DNA of 64,000 nucleotides, from the NCBI GenBank assembly GCA_019459145.1, contig JAIBEK010000042.1, positions 56,383-120,382 of the forward strand. Direction: 5' to 3'. Under the pieces are notes generated by a model. That model worked only from the letters and a program-made list of their open reading frames with translations, ran no database searches and had not been told where the DNA came from. The position numbers and the translations under genes are program-made. This document shows positions 41,302 through 53,472 of the stretch, one piece after another. The stretch's first letter is position 1, and each line of letters starts with the position of its first letter. The DNA is from Arenimonas sp. Its GTDB lineage: Bacteria > Pseudomonadota > Alphaproteobacteria > Rhizobiales > Rhizobiaceae.

Positions 41302-43047
41302 ATGAGCGCTTTCAAACCGGCAATTTGGCCCCGCAAGCTTAGATCCCAGGAATGGTTCGGCGGCAATACCCGCGACAACATCTACCATCGCGGCTGGCTG
41401 AAGAACCAGGGTCACCCACACGACCTGTTCGACGGGCGCCCGGTCATCGGCATCATGAATACCTGGTCGGATCTCACCCCGTGCAATGGTCACCTGCGCG
41501 AACTCGCTGAAAAGGTGAAGGCGGGTGTGTGGGAAGCCGGCGGCTTCCCGGTCGAGGTGCCTGTCTTCTCCGCCTCGGAGAACACCTACCGCCCGACCGC
41601 GATGATGTACCGCAACCTCGCCGCACTCGCGGTCGAGGAAGCCATCCGCGGCCAGCCGATCGACGGCGTCGTGTTGCTGGTCGGCTGCGACAAGACCACG
41701 CCGTCGCTTCTGATGGGCGCCGCCTCCGTCGACCTGCCGACCATCATGGTGTCCGGCGGTCCGATGCTGAACGGCTATTTCCGCGGCGAGCGCGTCGGTT
41801 CCGGCACGCATCTGTGGAAGTTCTCGGAAGCCGTCAAGGCCGGCGAGATGACCCAGGACGAGTTCCTCGAGGCCGAGGCCTCGATGTCGCGCTCCACCGG
41901 CACCTGCAATACCATGGGCACCGCCTCGACCATGGCCTCCATGGTCGAGTCGCTCGGCATGACGCTGTCGGGCAATGCCGCGATCCCCGCCGTCGACAGC
42001 CGTCGCCGGGTGATGGCGCAGCTCACCGGCCGCCGCATCGTGCAGATGGTCAAGGACGACCTGAAGCCCTCCGACATTCTCACCAAGCCGGCCTTCGAAA
42101 ACGCCATCCGCACCAATGGTGCGATCGGCGGCTCCACCAATGCGGTCGTGCACCTGCTGGCGATCGCCGGCCGCATCGGTGTTGACCTGACGCTGTCCGA
42201 CTGGGACCGCTGCGGCCGCGACGTGCCGACGGTCGTCAACCTCATGCCGTCGGGCGAGTATCTGATGGAAGAGTTCTTCTATGCCGGCGGCCTGCCGGTT
42301 GTGCTCAAGATGCTCGGCGAAGGCGGCAAGCTGCACAAGGATGCACTTACCGTCTCCGGCGGCTCGATCTGGGACGAGGTCAAGGACGTCCGCAACTGGA
42401 ACGACGACGTCATCCGTCCCGTCGAGCGCGCGCTCACCCAGCAGGGCGGCATTGCGGTGCTCAAGGGCAATCTGGCGCCCAAGGGCTGCGTGCTGAAGCC
42501 GTCGGCCGCCTCGCCGCACCTGATGCAGCATCGCGGCCGTGCCGTGGTGTTCGAGGACATCGACGACTACAAGGCGAAGATCAACGACGAGAGCCTCGAC
42601 ATCGACGAAAACTGCGTGATGGTCATGAAGTATTGCGGCCCCAAGGGTTATCCGGGCATGGCCGAGGTCGGCAATATGGGCCTGCCGCCCAAGGTGCTGC
42701 GCAAGGGCATCACCGACATGGTGCGCATTTCCGATGCGCGCATGTCCGGCACGGCCTATGGCACGGTTCTCCTCCACACCTCGCCGGAAGCTGCCGTCGG
42801 CGGACCGCTCGCGGTGGTGAAGAACGGTGACATGATCGAGGTCGACGTCGCCAACCGTCGCATCCATCTCGACATTCCCGATGAGGAACTGCAGCGCCGT
42901 CTCGCCGCCTGGCGCCCGCCGGTCGAGCCGCCGGCCAGCGGTTATGCCCGCATGTTCCACGAACATGTCGAGGGTGCCGATACCGGTGCCGATTTCGACT
43001 TCCTCAAGGGTTGTCGCGGCTCGGCCGTCGGCAAGGATTCGCACTAG
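41302..43047 (+). CDS. Sugar-acid dehydratase of the IlvD/Edd family (L-arabonate dehydratase-like)
   Basis: An iron-sulfur dehydratase converting an aldonate (L-arabonate, possibly also D-galactonate or D-fuconate) to its 2-keto-3-deoxy acid. Cluster cysteines are visible at residue 61 (TPCNGH), in GCDKTTPS near 129, and in TGTCNTMGTAS near 202; MSGTAYGT contains the active-site serine. 581 residues and the N terminus RSQEWFGGNTRDNIYHRGW distinguish it from the isoleucine/valine pathway enzyme IlvD. Neighbouring sugar genes support the sugar-acid role. Confidence 0.9.
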   Translation: MSAFKPAIWPRKLRSQEWFGGNTRDNIYHRGWLKNQGHPHDLFDGRPVIGIMNTWSDLTPCNGHLRELAEKVKAGVWEAGGFPVEVPVFSASENTYRPTAMMYRNLAALAVEEAIRGQPIDGVVLLVGCDKTTPSLLMGAASVDLPTIMVSGGPMLNGYFRGERVGSGTHLWKFSEAVKAGEMTQDEFLEAEASMSRSTGTCNTMGTASTMASMVESLGMTLSGNAAIPAVDSRRRVMAQLTGRRIVQMVKDDLKPSDILTKPAFENAIRTNGAIGGSTNAVVHLLAIAGRIGVDLTLSDWDRCGRDVPTVVNLMPSGEYLMEEFFYAGGLPVVLKMLGEGGKLHKDALTVSGGSIWDEVKDVRNWNDDVIRPVERALTQQGGIAVLKGNLAPKGCVLKPSAASPHLMQHRGRAVVFEDIDDYKAKINDESLDIDENCVMVMKYCGPKGYPGMAEVGNMGLPPKVLRKGITDMVRISDARMSGTAYGTVLLHTSPEAAVGGPLAVVKNGDMIEVDVANRRIHLDIPDEELQRRLAAWRPPVEPPASGYARMFHEHVEGADTGADFDFLKGCRGSAVGKDSH

Positions 43048-43057
43048 GGAAACGGCC

Positions 43058-43987
43058 ATGGCAGACCGCATTTCGATCGCCCTCGTCGGCATCGGCAAGA
43101 TTGCCCGCGATCAGCATATCCCGTCGATCGCGGCGGGCAGCGATTTCGATCTGAAGGCGGCGGTGAGCCGCCACGGCAAGGTCGAAGGGATCGAGAACCA
43201 CACGGATTTCGATCGCTTCCTCGAGCAGCGGCCGCAGATCAACGCCGTTTCGCTGTGCACCCCGCCGGAGGTCCGATTCGACATGGCCCGCAAGGCGATC
43301 GCCGCCGGCCATGACGTATTGATGGAAAAGCCGCCGGCAACCACGCTCGGCGAGGCGGAAGCGCTGGCGGACCTCGCCCGGAAGGCCGGGGTCACCCTGT
43401 TTGCCACCTGGCATTCGCGCTTTGCCCTCGGCGTCGCGCCGGCCAAGGCCTGGCTTGCGAACAAGCAAATCCGCTCCATATCCATCGTGTGGAAAGAAGA
43501 CGTGCGCCGCTGGCATCCGGGTCAGGCCTGGATCTGGGAACCCGGCGGCTTCGGCGTGTTCGACCCCGGCATCAATGCTTTGTCGATCCTGACAGAGATC
43601 GTGCCCGGCCGGGTGCTCGTCGAAAAGGCCAGCCTGTCTTTCCCGGTCAATCGCAAGCAGCCGATCGCGGCGGAGATTTCCATGCGCACGCTCGGCGATG
43701 CGCCGGTTTCCGCTGTGTTCGACTGGCGCCAGGAAGGTCCGCAGACCTGGGATATTACGGCGGAAACCGACCAGGGGACGCTCCGGCTTTCCAAGGGTGG
43801 TGCCGAACTGTTTATCGACGGCGTTGAAAAGTCGGCTGGACCCGACCGGGAATATGCCGGTATCTACGAGCGCTTCGCCGCGCTCATCCGGGCGCGCCAA
43901 AGCGACGTCGATTTCCAGCCGCTGCGGCTGGTGGCGGACGCCTTCCTGTGCGGAGAGCGCCTCGAGGTCGAGGCCTTCGAAGACTGA
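43058..43987 (+). CDS. L-arabinose/D-galactose 1-dehydrogenase (Gfo/Idh/MocA family)
   Basis: An NAD(P)-dependent dehydrogenase oxidising the sugar C1 to a lactone. ALVGIGKIARDQHIPSI is the nucleotide-binding N terminus; MEKPPATTLGEAEAL carries the catalytic lysine; WKEDVRRWHPGQAWIWEPGGFGVFDPGINALSI is almost diagnostic of the Azospirillum-type L-arabinose 1-dehydrogenase. 309 residues from ATG 43058; a longer upstream frame is a shadow of the previous gene. It is the first catabolic step; no lactonase gene is seen nearby. Confidence 0.92.
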   Translation: MADRISIALVGIGKIARDQHIPSIAAGSDFDLKAAVSRHGKVEGIENHTDFDRFLEQRPQINAVSLCTPPEVRFDMARKAIAAGHDVLMEKPPATTLGEAEALADLARKAGVTLFATWHSRFALGVAPAKAWLANKQIRSISIVWKEDVRRWHPGQAWIWEPGGFGVFDPGINALSILTEIVPGRVLVEKASLSFPVNRKQPIAAEISMRTLGDAPVSAVFDWRQEGPQTWDITAETDQGTLRLSKGGAELFIDGVEKSAGPDREYAGIYERFAALIRARQSDVDFQPLRLVADAFLCGERLEVEAFED

Positions 43988-44008
43988 TCGATAAAAGGGA
44001 CAATTGCC

Positions 44009-45523
44009 ATGGCTTATGAATTTACCGGGAAGCACCTGATCGCCGGCCGCTGGGTGGCGGGCAGCGAGACCTTCTCCTCCTCGCCTGCGGAAGGTCCGGT
44101 GCGGAATTTCTCCTTCGGTTCGGCCGCCCTGGTGGACGAGGCCGTGCGTGCCGCGGAAGAGGCTTTCGAGACCTATGGCTATTCCAGCCGCGCCGAACGC
44201 GCCGCCTTTCTCGAGGCCATTGCCGAGGAAATCGACGCGCGCGGTGACGACATCACCGAAATCGGCTCCGGTGAGACCGGCCTTCCCAAGGCGCGTCTTG
44301 TCGGCGAACGTGGTCGCACCGTCGGCCAGCTGCGGCTGTTTGCCGCCCACATCCTCAAGGGCGACTATCTCGACCGCCGCCATGACGTGGCCCTTCCCGA
44401 TCGCCAGCCGTTGCCGCGTTCCGACCTCAAGCTGATGCAGCGGCCGATCGGCCCGGTCGGCGTGTTCGGCGCCTCCAACTTCCCGCTCGCCTTCTCCACG
44501 GCCGGCGGCGACACGGCATCGGCGCTGGCCGCCGGTTGCCCCGTCGTGGTCAAGGGTCACGAGGCCCATCCCGGCACCGCCGAGATCGTCGCTGCCGCCA
44601 TTGATGCCGCCATCAAGCGTTGCGGCGTCCATCCGGGCGTGTTCTCGCTCGTCCAGGGCGGAAACCGCGAGGTCGGCACCGCGCTGGTCCAGCATCCGCT
44701 GATCAAGGCGATCGGCTTCACCGGCTCGCTCGGCGGTGGCCGCGCCCTGTTCGACCTCTGCGCCAGGCGCCCCGAGCCCATACCCTTCTTCGGCGAACTG
44801 GGTTCGGTCAATCCGATGTTCCTGCTGCCGGAAGCCATGGCATCGCGTGGCGAGGCCATCGCCAAGGGCTGGGTCGGTTCGCTCACCATGGGCGCCGGCC
44901 AGTTCTGCACCAATCCCGGCATTGTCGTCGTGATCGAAGGCGAAACGGCGGATGCATTCGCCAAGGCTGCCGAACAGGCGCTTTCGGCGGTCGCCCCACA
45001 GACCATGCTGACCGAAGGCATTGCCGAAGCCTATCGCAAGGGTGCGACGAAGATCGCTTCCGTCGAAGGTGTCCGGTCCGTGCTCACCTCGACCTGCGAC
45101 CTGCGCAATGCGACGCCTTATCTCTTCGCCACGACCGGCAAGGAATGGCTCGCCAATCATGCGCTCGGCGAGGAAGTGTTCGGCCCGCTCGGCATGATCG
45201 TCAGCGTGACCGACACCGACGAGATGCTGGCCGTGGCCCGCAGCCTCGAAGGTCAGCTGACGGCTTCGCTCCATCTCGAGGCCGGTGACGAGCCGCTCGG
45301 CGCCAAGCTCCTGCCGATCCTCGAGCGCAAGGCCGGCCGCCTTCTCGCCAACGGTTTCCCGACCGGCGTCGAAGTGGCCGATGCCATGGTGCATGGCGGT
45401 CCTTATCCGGCTTCGACGAACTTTGGCGCGACCTCCGTCGGTACCATGGCAATCCGTCGCTTCCTGCGGCCGGTCTGCTACCAGGACATCCCGGTCGCCC
45501 TGCTTCCGGAAGACCTGCGCTAA
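44009..45523 (+). CDS. Alpha-ketoglutarate-semialdehyde dehydrogenase (ALDH family)
   Basis: An NAD(P)-dependent aldehyde dehydrogenase. The family residues are present: GASNFPLAF (oxyanion asparagine), FFGELGSVNP (general-base glutamate) and GAGQFCTNPG (nucleophilic cysteine, about residue 298). Those variants and the 504-residue length are typical of 2,5-dioxovalerate (alpha-ketoglutarate semialdehyde) dehydrogenases, which form 2-oxoglutarate at the end of oxidative pentose and sugar-acid pathways. It lies in one run of genes with short gaps. Confidence 0.9.
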   Translation: MAYEFTGKHLIAGRWVAGSETFSSSPAEGPVRNFSFGSAALVDEAVRAAEEAFETYGYSSRAERAAFLEAIAEEIDARGDDITEIGSGETGLPKARLVGERGRTVGQLRLFAAHILKGDYLDRRHDVALPDRQPLPRSDLKLMQRPIGPVGVFGASNFPLAFSTAGGDTASALAAGCPVVVKGHEAHPGTAEIVAAAIDAAIKRCGVHPGVFSLVQGGNREVGTALVQHPLIKAIGFTGSLGGGRALFDLCARRPEPIPFFGELGSVNPMFLLPEAMASRGEAIAKGWVGSLTMGAGQFCTNPGIVVVIEGETADAFAKAAEQALSAVAPQTMLTEGIAEAYRKGATKIASVEGVRSVLTSTCDLRNATPYLFATTGKEWLANHALGEEVFGPLGMIVSVTDTDEMLAVARSLEGQLTASLHLEAGDEPLGAKLLPILERKAGRLLANGFPTGVEVADAMVHGGPYPASTNFGATSVGTMAIRRFLRPVCYQDIPVALLPEDLR

Positions 45524-45536
45524 GGGGCGTTCGACA

Positions 45537-46457
45537 ATGAGCACGCAAGCCGCGGTGGCGCTGGTCGACTGGGGAACGAGCAATCTGCGCGTCTGGCTGG
45601 TCGATGCCGAGGCGGGCGTGCTCGGCGAACGGCAATCGCCGGAAGGCATGGGGACGCTTTCGCCGGACCGTTTCGCCGGCGTTCTGGAAACCCATCTTGC
45701 CGCGCTCGGCGCCGCTGCCGATCTGCCGGCGGTCGTCGCCGGCATGGCGGGCGCGCGCGCCGGCTGGATCGAGGCGCCCTATGCCGAGACACCGGCCGGT
45801 CTGATGGATCTCTATCGCCAGGCCGTCGCGGCGCCCGGAACCGGACGTGACGTCCGTATCCTTCCCGGCGTCTGCCAGCGCGGCGTCGGCGTTGAAGACG
45901 TGATGCGCGGCGAGGAGACGCAGCTTCTCGGCGCCGTCGCAAATGGTATGTCCGATGCGCTTTTCTGCATGCCTGGCACCCATTCCAAATGGGTGTCCCT
46001 GGAGGACGGGCGAATCAGCCGTTTCACCACCGTGATGACCGGCGAGCTCTTCCAGCTCATCAGCCGGCAATCGATCCTGCGTCTGTCGATCGGCGAGGGA
46101 CGCGCCGCCGCCGACCATCCGGCTTTTGGGCAGGCGGTCGAGGAAGCGCTCGATCCCGATTTCAGCCTGACCACCCGTTTGTTCTCGATCCGCGCCCGCG
46201 GCCTGCTTGCCGGTGCCGACGAGGCAAGCGCGGCTTCGCGTCTGTCCGGCCTGCTGCTCGGCTCCGAGATTGCCGCCATGCGGCCTCGTCCGGGTGAGGG
46301 CCAGGGCGTTCAACTGATCGGCAGCGGCGCGTTGACCGAGCTCTATGCCGCAGCACTTGCCCTTGCCGGCATCGAAACCGTATCGCTCGATGGCGGCGAA
46401 CTGGTCCGCAAGGGCCTGTTTGCCGCGGCGCGAGCGCTCTATCCCCAGCGTTTCTAG
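45537..46457 (+). CDS. dgoK: 2-dehydro-3-deoxygalactonokinase
   Basis: DgoK phosphorylates 2-keto-3-deoxy-galactonate. VALVDWGTSNLRVWLVD at the N terminus is the phosphate-binding motif of this kinase family; FCMPGTHSKWVSLEDGRI and FTTVMTGELFQLI are family hallmarks. ATG 45537 gives 306 residues; the longer frame is a shadow of the ALDH gene. It is followed 11 bp later by dgoA, its pathway partner. Confidence 0.93.
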   Translation: MSTQAAVALVDWGTSNLRVWLVDAEAGVLGERQSPEGMGTLSPDRFAGVLETHLAALGAAADLPAVVAGMAGARAGWIEAPYAETPAGLMDLYRQAVAAPGTGRDVRILPGVCQRGVGVEDVMRGEETQLLGAVANGMSDALFCMPGTHSKWVSLEDGRISRFTTVMTGELFQLISRQSILRLSIGEGRAAADHPAFGQAVEEALDPDFSLTTRLFSIRARGLLAGADEASAASRLSGLLLGSEIAAMRPRPGEGQGVQLIGSGALTELYAAALALAGIETVSLDGGELVRKGLFAAARALYPQRF

Positions 46458-46468
46458 GAGATCGCGCC

Positions 46469-47107
46469 ATGACCACCCCCGCCATCGCCTGGCCGAACCT
46501 CAAGCGCAATCTGGTTGCCATCCTGCGTGGCATCCGGCCCGAGGAGATCGAGGGCGTGGTCGAGGTTCTCGTCGAAGCCGGATTCGAGGCGATCGAGGTA
46601 CCGCTCAACTCGCCGGAACCTTTCGCTTCGATCGAGAAGGCGCGGCGTCTCGCACCCGCCTCCTGCCTGATCGGCGCCGGGACCGTGCTCGAGGTGGCCC
46701 AGGTCGACCGGCTCAAGGGCGTCGGCGGCGATCTGCTGGTCACGCCCAATGTCGAGCCGGCTGTCATTCGTCGCGCCGTCGAGCATGGCATGGTCACCAT
46801 GCCCGGCGTTTTTAGCGCGACCGAGGCACTGCTGGCCGCCAAGTCGGGAGCGGCGGCACTCAAGTTCTTCCCCGCCAGCGCGCTCGGGCCACAGGGCATC
46901 GCCGCCATCCGCGCCATCCTGCCGCCGGGCCTGCCGATCGGTGCGGTCGGCGGCGTGTCGGATGCCGATTTCGGCGCCTATCTGAAGGTCGGTGTCAGCT
47001 GTTTCGGCCTCGGCTCCAGTCTCTACAAGCCGGGCGACAGCGCGGTCACGGTGGCGGAGAAGGCCAGGCGCACCGTCGCCGCCTATGATGCCGCCGTATC
47101 AGCCTGA
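46469..47107 (+). CDS. dgoA: 2-dehydro-3-deoxy-6-phosphogalactonate aldolase
   Basis: A class I aldolase splitting 2-keto-3-deoxy-6-phosphogalactonate into pyruvate and glyceraldehyde-3-phosphate. The KDPG-aldolase family motifs are GAGTVLEVAQVD and LVTPNVEP, with the Schiff-base lysine in AALKFFPAS (about residue 131). VAILRGIRPEE is the usual N terminus with the catalytic glutamate region. 212 residues. It is the last gene of the sugar-acid run; a UvrD-type gene converges from the other side. Confidence 0.93.
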   Translation: MTTPAIAWPNLKRNLVAILRGIRPEEIEGVVEVLVEAGFEAIEVPLNSPEPFASIEKARRLAPASCLIGAGTVLEVAQVDRLKGVGGDLLVTPNVEPAVIRRAVEHGMVTMPGVFSATEALLAAKSGAAALKFFPASALGPQGIAAIRAILPPGLPIGAVGGVSDADFGAYLKVGVSCFGLGSSLYKPGDSAVTVAEKARRTVAAYDAAVSA

Positions 47108-47175
47108 CGATCCTCCGGTTCGTGCCAATCCGCCGGGATTTCTGGCCGTCCTTGCTCGGATAGGACCAAGGCCGC

Positions 47176-49245
47176 TTAGCTCCACATGCCGCGCATGCGC
47201 GCACCGACATCGAGCCGGATCTGCCGTGCGTCGCGCGCGCCGGGTGCACTCGGCTGGGCCAGCGGCCAGGCGGCCGATTCGAAGAACTGCAGCAGGGTCG
47301 CGGGGATGAAGCGGGTGCGCGCGGCATAGACATGCCGGTCCCCTTGGGCATTTTGCCCGTGGGTGAAGAAGCGTTGCGGCACGGTCAGATGCAGGCTGTC
47401 CCTGGCCCGCGTCATCGCCACATAGAGCAGTCGCCGTTCCTCCTCGATCTCCGCCGTCGTGCCGACCGCAAGATCCGAAGGGATGCAGCCGTCGACGCAG
47501 TTCAGCACGAAGACGGATTTCCATTCCTGGCCCTTGGCCGAATGAATGGTCGAGAGGATCAGATAGTCCTCGTCGAGCAGCGGCACACCCGCCTGGTCGC
47601 TGGTCGCGTCCGGCGGATCGAGCGTCAGCTCGGTCAGGAAGCGTTCGCGCGAGCCGTAGCCCGAGGCGATCTGGCCAAGCTGCACGAGGTCGGCCTTGCG
47701 GGTTTCGGCATCCTCGTGGATGCGATCCAGATGCGGCTCATACCACAGCCTGGCGATCTCGATCTCGCCCGGCCAACCGGCCTGACCCTTGCCCATTGCG
47801 CTCAACATGTCGACGAAGCGGCCCCAGTCCTCGCCGGTGCGCGGCGGCGGCGGAATCTCGGCGAGCGCCGCCAGCGGATGCGGGTCGGTAGCGATCGCAT
47901 CGAGGATCTTTGACGCCGTTTGCGGACCAATTCCCGGCAGGAGTTGCATCAGCCGGAAGCCCGCCACCTTGTCCCGCGGGTTCTGGGCAAAGCGTAGCGC
48001 CGCCAGCAGATCCTTCACATGCGCCGCGTCGAGGAATTTCAGCCCACCGAACTTGACGAAGGGGATGTTGCGCCGGGTCAGCTCGATTTCCAGCGGGCCG
48101 GAATGGCTGGACGTGCGGAACAGCACCGCCTGATCCTTGAGCGTCAGGCCGCGCTCGCGGTTCTCCAGGATCTGTTCGACGATGTAATTGGCCTGCTCGG
48201 CTTCGTCGCGCACGCTGACCAGCCGCGGCCGGTCTTCCGATTGGCGTTCGGTCCAGAGGTTCTTGGTGAAGCGCTCGCGGGCAAGGTCGATCACGCCGTT
48301 GGCGGCGGCAAGGATCGGCTGGGTCGAGCGGTAGTTGCGGTCGAGCGTGACGATGTCGGCCGGCGGGTCGAAGCTTGCCGGAAAGTCGAGAATGTTGCGG
48401 ATCGTCGCGGCGCGGAAGGAATAGATCGACTGCGCGTCGTCGCCGACCACGGTCAGCCCCCGCCCGCCCGGCTTCATCGCAGTGAGGATCGAGGATTGCA
48501 GCCGGTTGGTGTCCTGGTACTCGTCGACCAACACATGGTCGAACCGCCCGCCGATCTCGGCGGCGAGTTCCGGCTCGCTGACCGTCTGTGCCCAGTAGAG
48601 CAGCAGGTCGTCGTAATCGAGCACGTTCTGCGCCTGCTTGGCCTCGACATAGGCGGCAAACAGCGCCTTCAGTTCCTTCTCCCAGGTGCCGCACCAGGGA
48701 TAGGCGGTGCGAAGCACTTCGGTGAGGGAGGTCTCGGAATTCACGGCGCGGGAATAGATGGCCAGGCAGGTGCCCTTGGTCGGAAACCGGCTCTCCATCT
48801 TCGACAGCCCGAGATCGTGCCGCATCAGGTTCATCAGATCGGCGGAATCCTCGCGGTCATGGATGGTGAAGCCGGGGTCGAGGCCGATCTCATAGGCATA
48901 GTCGCGCAGGATGCGGGCGCCGATGCCGTGGAAGGTGCCGGCCCAGGTCAGGGCGTCGGTCAGCACGCCCGCATCATTGCCCAGCACCTTGCGGCAGATG
49001 CGCTCAACTCGGCGGCTCATCTCGGTGGCGGCGCGGCGGGAAAAGGTCATCAGCAGGATGCGGCGCGGATCGGCGCCGTTGAGGATCAGGTGCGCGACCC
49101 GGTGGGCCAGCGTATTGGTCTTGCCGGAGCCCGCGCCGGCGATGATCAGCAGCGGCCCGTCCCCGCTCGCCCCCTCCGGTCTGATGCCGTGCAGCACGGC
49201 CGTGCGTTGCCTGTCGTTCAGCGTATCGAGATGCGATGCGGTCAT
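47176..49245 (-). CDS. UvrD/PcrA-like superfamily 1 DNA helicase
   Basis: An ATP-dependent 3'-5' DNA helicase. Walker A AGAGSGKTN (residues about 36-44), DEYQDTN as motif II near 240, GDDAQSIYSFR (motif III), ILSTIHSAKGQEWKSVFV (motif V) and YVAMTRARDSLHL (motif VI) are in order. Its 689 residues are shorter than typical UvrD (about 720), and no C-terminal Tudor-like tail is obvious. I start at ATG 49245; a GTG 14 codons upstream is possible. Probably a second UvrD-like paralogue rather than the mismatch/excision-repair enzyme. Confidence 0.88.
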   Translation of the reverse strand: MTASHLDTLNDRQRTAVLHGIRPEGASGDGPLLIIAGAGSGKTNTLAHRVAHLILNGADPRRILLMTFSRRAATEMSRRVERICRKVLGNDAGVLTDALTWAGTFHGIGARILRDYAYEIGLDPGFTIHDREDSADLMNLMRHDLGLSKMESRFPTKGTCLAIYSRAVNSETSLTEVLRTAYPWCGTWEKELKALFAAYVEAKQAQNVLDYDDLLLYWAQTVSEPELAAEIGGRFDHVLVDEYQDTNRLQSSILTAMKPGGRGLTVVGDDAQSIYSFRAATIRNILDFPASFDPPADIVTLDRNYRSTQPILAAANGVIDLARERFTKNLWTERQSEDRPRLVSVRDEAEQANYIVEQILENRERGLTLKDQAVLFRTSSHSGPLEIELTRRNIPFVKFGGLKFLDAAHVKDLLAALRFAQNPRDKVAGFRLMQLLPGIGPQTASKILDAIATDPHPLAALAEIPPPPRTGEDWGRFVDMLSAMGKGQAGWPGEIEIARLWYEPHLDRIHEDAETRKADLVQLGQIASGYGSRERFLTELTLDPPDATSDQAGVPLLDEDYLILSTIHSAKGQEWKSVFVLNCVDGCIPSDLAVGTTAEIEEERRLLYVAMTRARDSLHLTVPQRFFTHGQNAQGDRHVYAARTRFIPATLLQFFESAAWPLAQPSAPGARDARQIRLDVGARMRGMWS

Positions 49246-49549
49246 GCGCGGGCGATGTCCCTGCTCGTTCTGCCACCCGGTTTGCACGACAAAGTCGGAT
49301 TTGGCAAGAACAGATAGTGAACTTGATGATGATCAATCGGTAGTGCGGGAAAGGAAAAACCTTGCAGTGTAAACCAGTTAAGGTTGCAACCGGGGATTCT
49401 CGTCACACGCCGCATTTTGAACAAAACAGCGCCCAATTTGAGGACGACATTGCGCATGTTGGTGTCTAGCACGCCAAGAGGGTCCGGTCTGGTGCATTGA
49501 CCCCTTACCCCCAGCCCCCCAATGCTTTAGGCCGGACCCGCCAACTTCC
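49246..49549. other. Intergenic region between helicase and DUF1223 gene
   Basis: About 300 bp without a convincing gene. It presumably holds the helicase promoter and the 3' region of the DUF1223 gene, but I see no clear consensus promoter or terminator; a C-rich stretch lies at 49501-49520. Confidence 0.4.
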
Positions 49550-50299
49550 TCACGATCTAGGTTCAGTCGTCAGCAACGCCGCGCCACGGATTGCTGCAGG
49601 CTCGCCGTGGGGTCCGCTGGATTGCAGCAAGACGGCGCATCCGTCTGCCCCCTCGGAACCGATCATCTTTGCCGGCAGGACGAGGTCGAGTGCCTCCCCG
49701 TCCCACATGGCCACGGTCTGAACGTCGATGACGCTGTTCCAATAGCTGATCGTCTTGCCGGTATTCTCGCCCTTGAGAACCTCCACCGTCTGCTGCTGGC
49801 GGAAGTAGACGACCACCACGTCGGCCTTGCCGTCACCGGCGCCGATGGAGATCTCGATCTCGTCGCCCCTGCGCCCGGCCTGGATCGGCACGGTCAGACC
49901 GTGGCCGCGCGCCCGCAAACCGTCGAGCCTGCCTTCGATCACTTCCGCATCCGTACCCTTCAGGTGGTCTCTGCCGTTGACCACCGCCTGCGGCGTATAG
50001 ACCCCGCTGCGGCCGAGGCTGCGCGCATAGGCATATTGCCGGGCGGTGTTTTCCGGCGTGGCCAGCGTGTCCGCCCAGCCAAGATAGTTCCAGTAGTCGA
50101 CATGATAGGAAAGCGCCACGACCTCGCCCTTGCGGGCCAGCGTCTGCAACGCCGCGTCTGCCGGGGGGCATGAGCTGCAGCCCTGCGAGGTGAAGAGTTC
50201 GACCACGCCCTTCGGCATCGCCGCGTCGTCGGCGCGCGCGGCGAAAGCAACCGCGATCGTGCAGCAGACAGCCAGGCCGGAGGCGATCCTGAAGATCAT
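49550..50299 (-). CDS. DUF1223 family secreted thioredoxin-fold protein
   Basis: An exported protein of the DUF1223 family, function unknown. The signal peptide MIFRIASGLAVCCTIAVAFAARA is followed by VVELFTSQGCSSCPPADAAL with a C-x-x-C pair at residues 41 and 44, and SYHVDYWNYLGWADTLATPE, both family hallmarks; the fold resembles thioredoxins. Some members are annotated as thiol redox proteins. ATG 50299 gives 249 residues. It shares direction with acnA but a strong terminator lies between. Confidence 0.85.
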   Translation of the reverse strand: MIFRIASGLAVCCTIAVAFAARADDAAMPKGVVELFTSQGCSSCPPADAALQTLARKGEVVALSYHVDYWNYLGWADTLATPENTARQYAYARSLGRSGVYTPQAVVNGRDHLKGTDAEVIEGRLDGLRARGHGLTVPIQAGRRGDEIEISIGAGDGKADVVVVYFRQQQTVEVLKGENTGKTISYWNSVIDVQTVAMWDGEALDLVLPAKMIGSEGADGCAVLLQSSGPHGEPAAIRGAALLTTEPRS

Positions 50300-50450
50300 G
50301 GCGCAAAACCCGTTCAATGCTTCCCGGAGGCGCCATGGGCACCCGCATCGGGTCGTTATCCAACTCGCCCACAGCAATAACCCGGCAAGCGGGCCGGTCA
50401 AAGTCACGATGGGGTGAGGCGCGCGTCAACGTTTGTCGGCGGTGCCCCAC

Positions 50451-50482
50451 AAAAAAAACCGCCGGGCTGGTCGCCCGGCGGT
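50451..50482 (-). terminator. Terminator after acnA
   Basis: On the minus strand, a 10-bp stem (ACCGCCGGGC / GCCCGGCGGT in plus orientation) with a 5-base loop runs into eight T residues (A8 at 50451-50458). It begins 22 bp after the acnA stop. Confidence 0.95.
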
Positions 50483-50504
50483 CGTGTCGTAAAGCGTCGC
50501 GGTG

Positions 50505-53198
<2,694 letters not shown>

Positions 53199-53472
53199 GG
53201 ATAAAGCCCCGCTTATTCTGATAGCCTACACTTGTCGTGCGGACGCCTATGCACTTCATGCACATCAGGATGCGGGTACGGCCATTTCCGCTGTCCGCAC
53301 GTGGATGATGCTGACGCAACCCCAGGTTCGGCACAAGGATGATATTCACGCCGACCGCTGGCGTGGTTGCAGGTCTTATAGATAATTTCTAAGAAAGGTG
53401 CCAGACCAACGAATGGCGAATTCGGACAATTTTTTGGAAGGGCGATGAGGGCATCGCCGGAAGGTTCAAACC

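Noticed and set aside
40870..43098. A 742-codon minus-strand frame across gguC and the sugar-acid dehydratase
   Set aside because: Spans two real genes and has no domain signature.
43004..45745. A 913-codon open frame on the minus strand opposite the sugar dehydrogenase and ALDH genes
   Set aside because: Both plus-strand genes have clear family motifs; the antisense frame is open because of high GC codon bias and shows no recognisable domain.
49242..49472. A 76-codon minus-strand frame upstream of the helicase
   Set aside because: No recognisable features, overlaps the helicase start, and no convincing ribosome-binding site.
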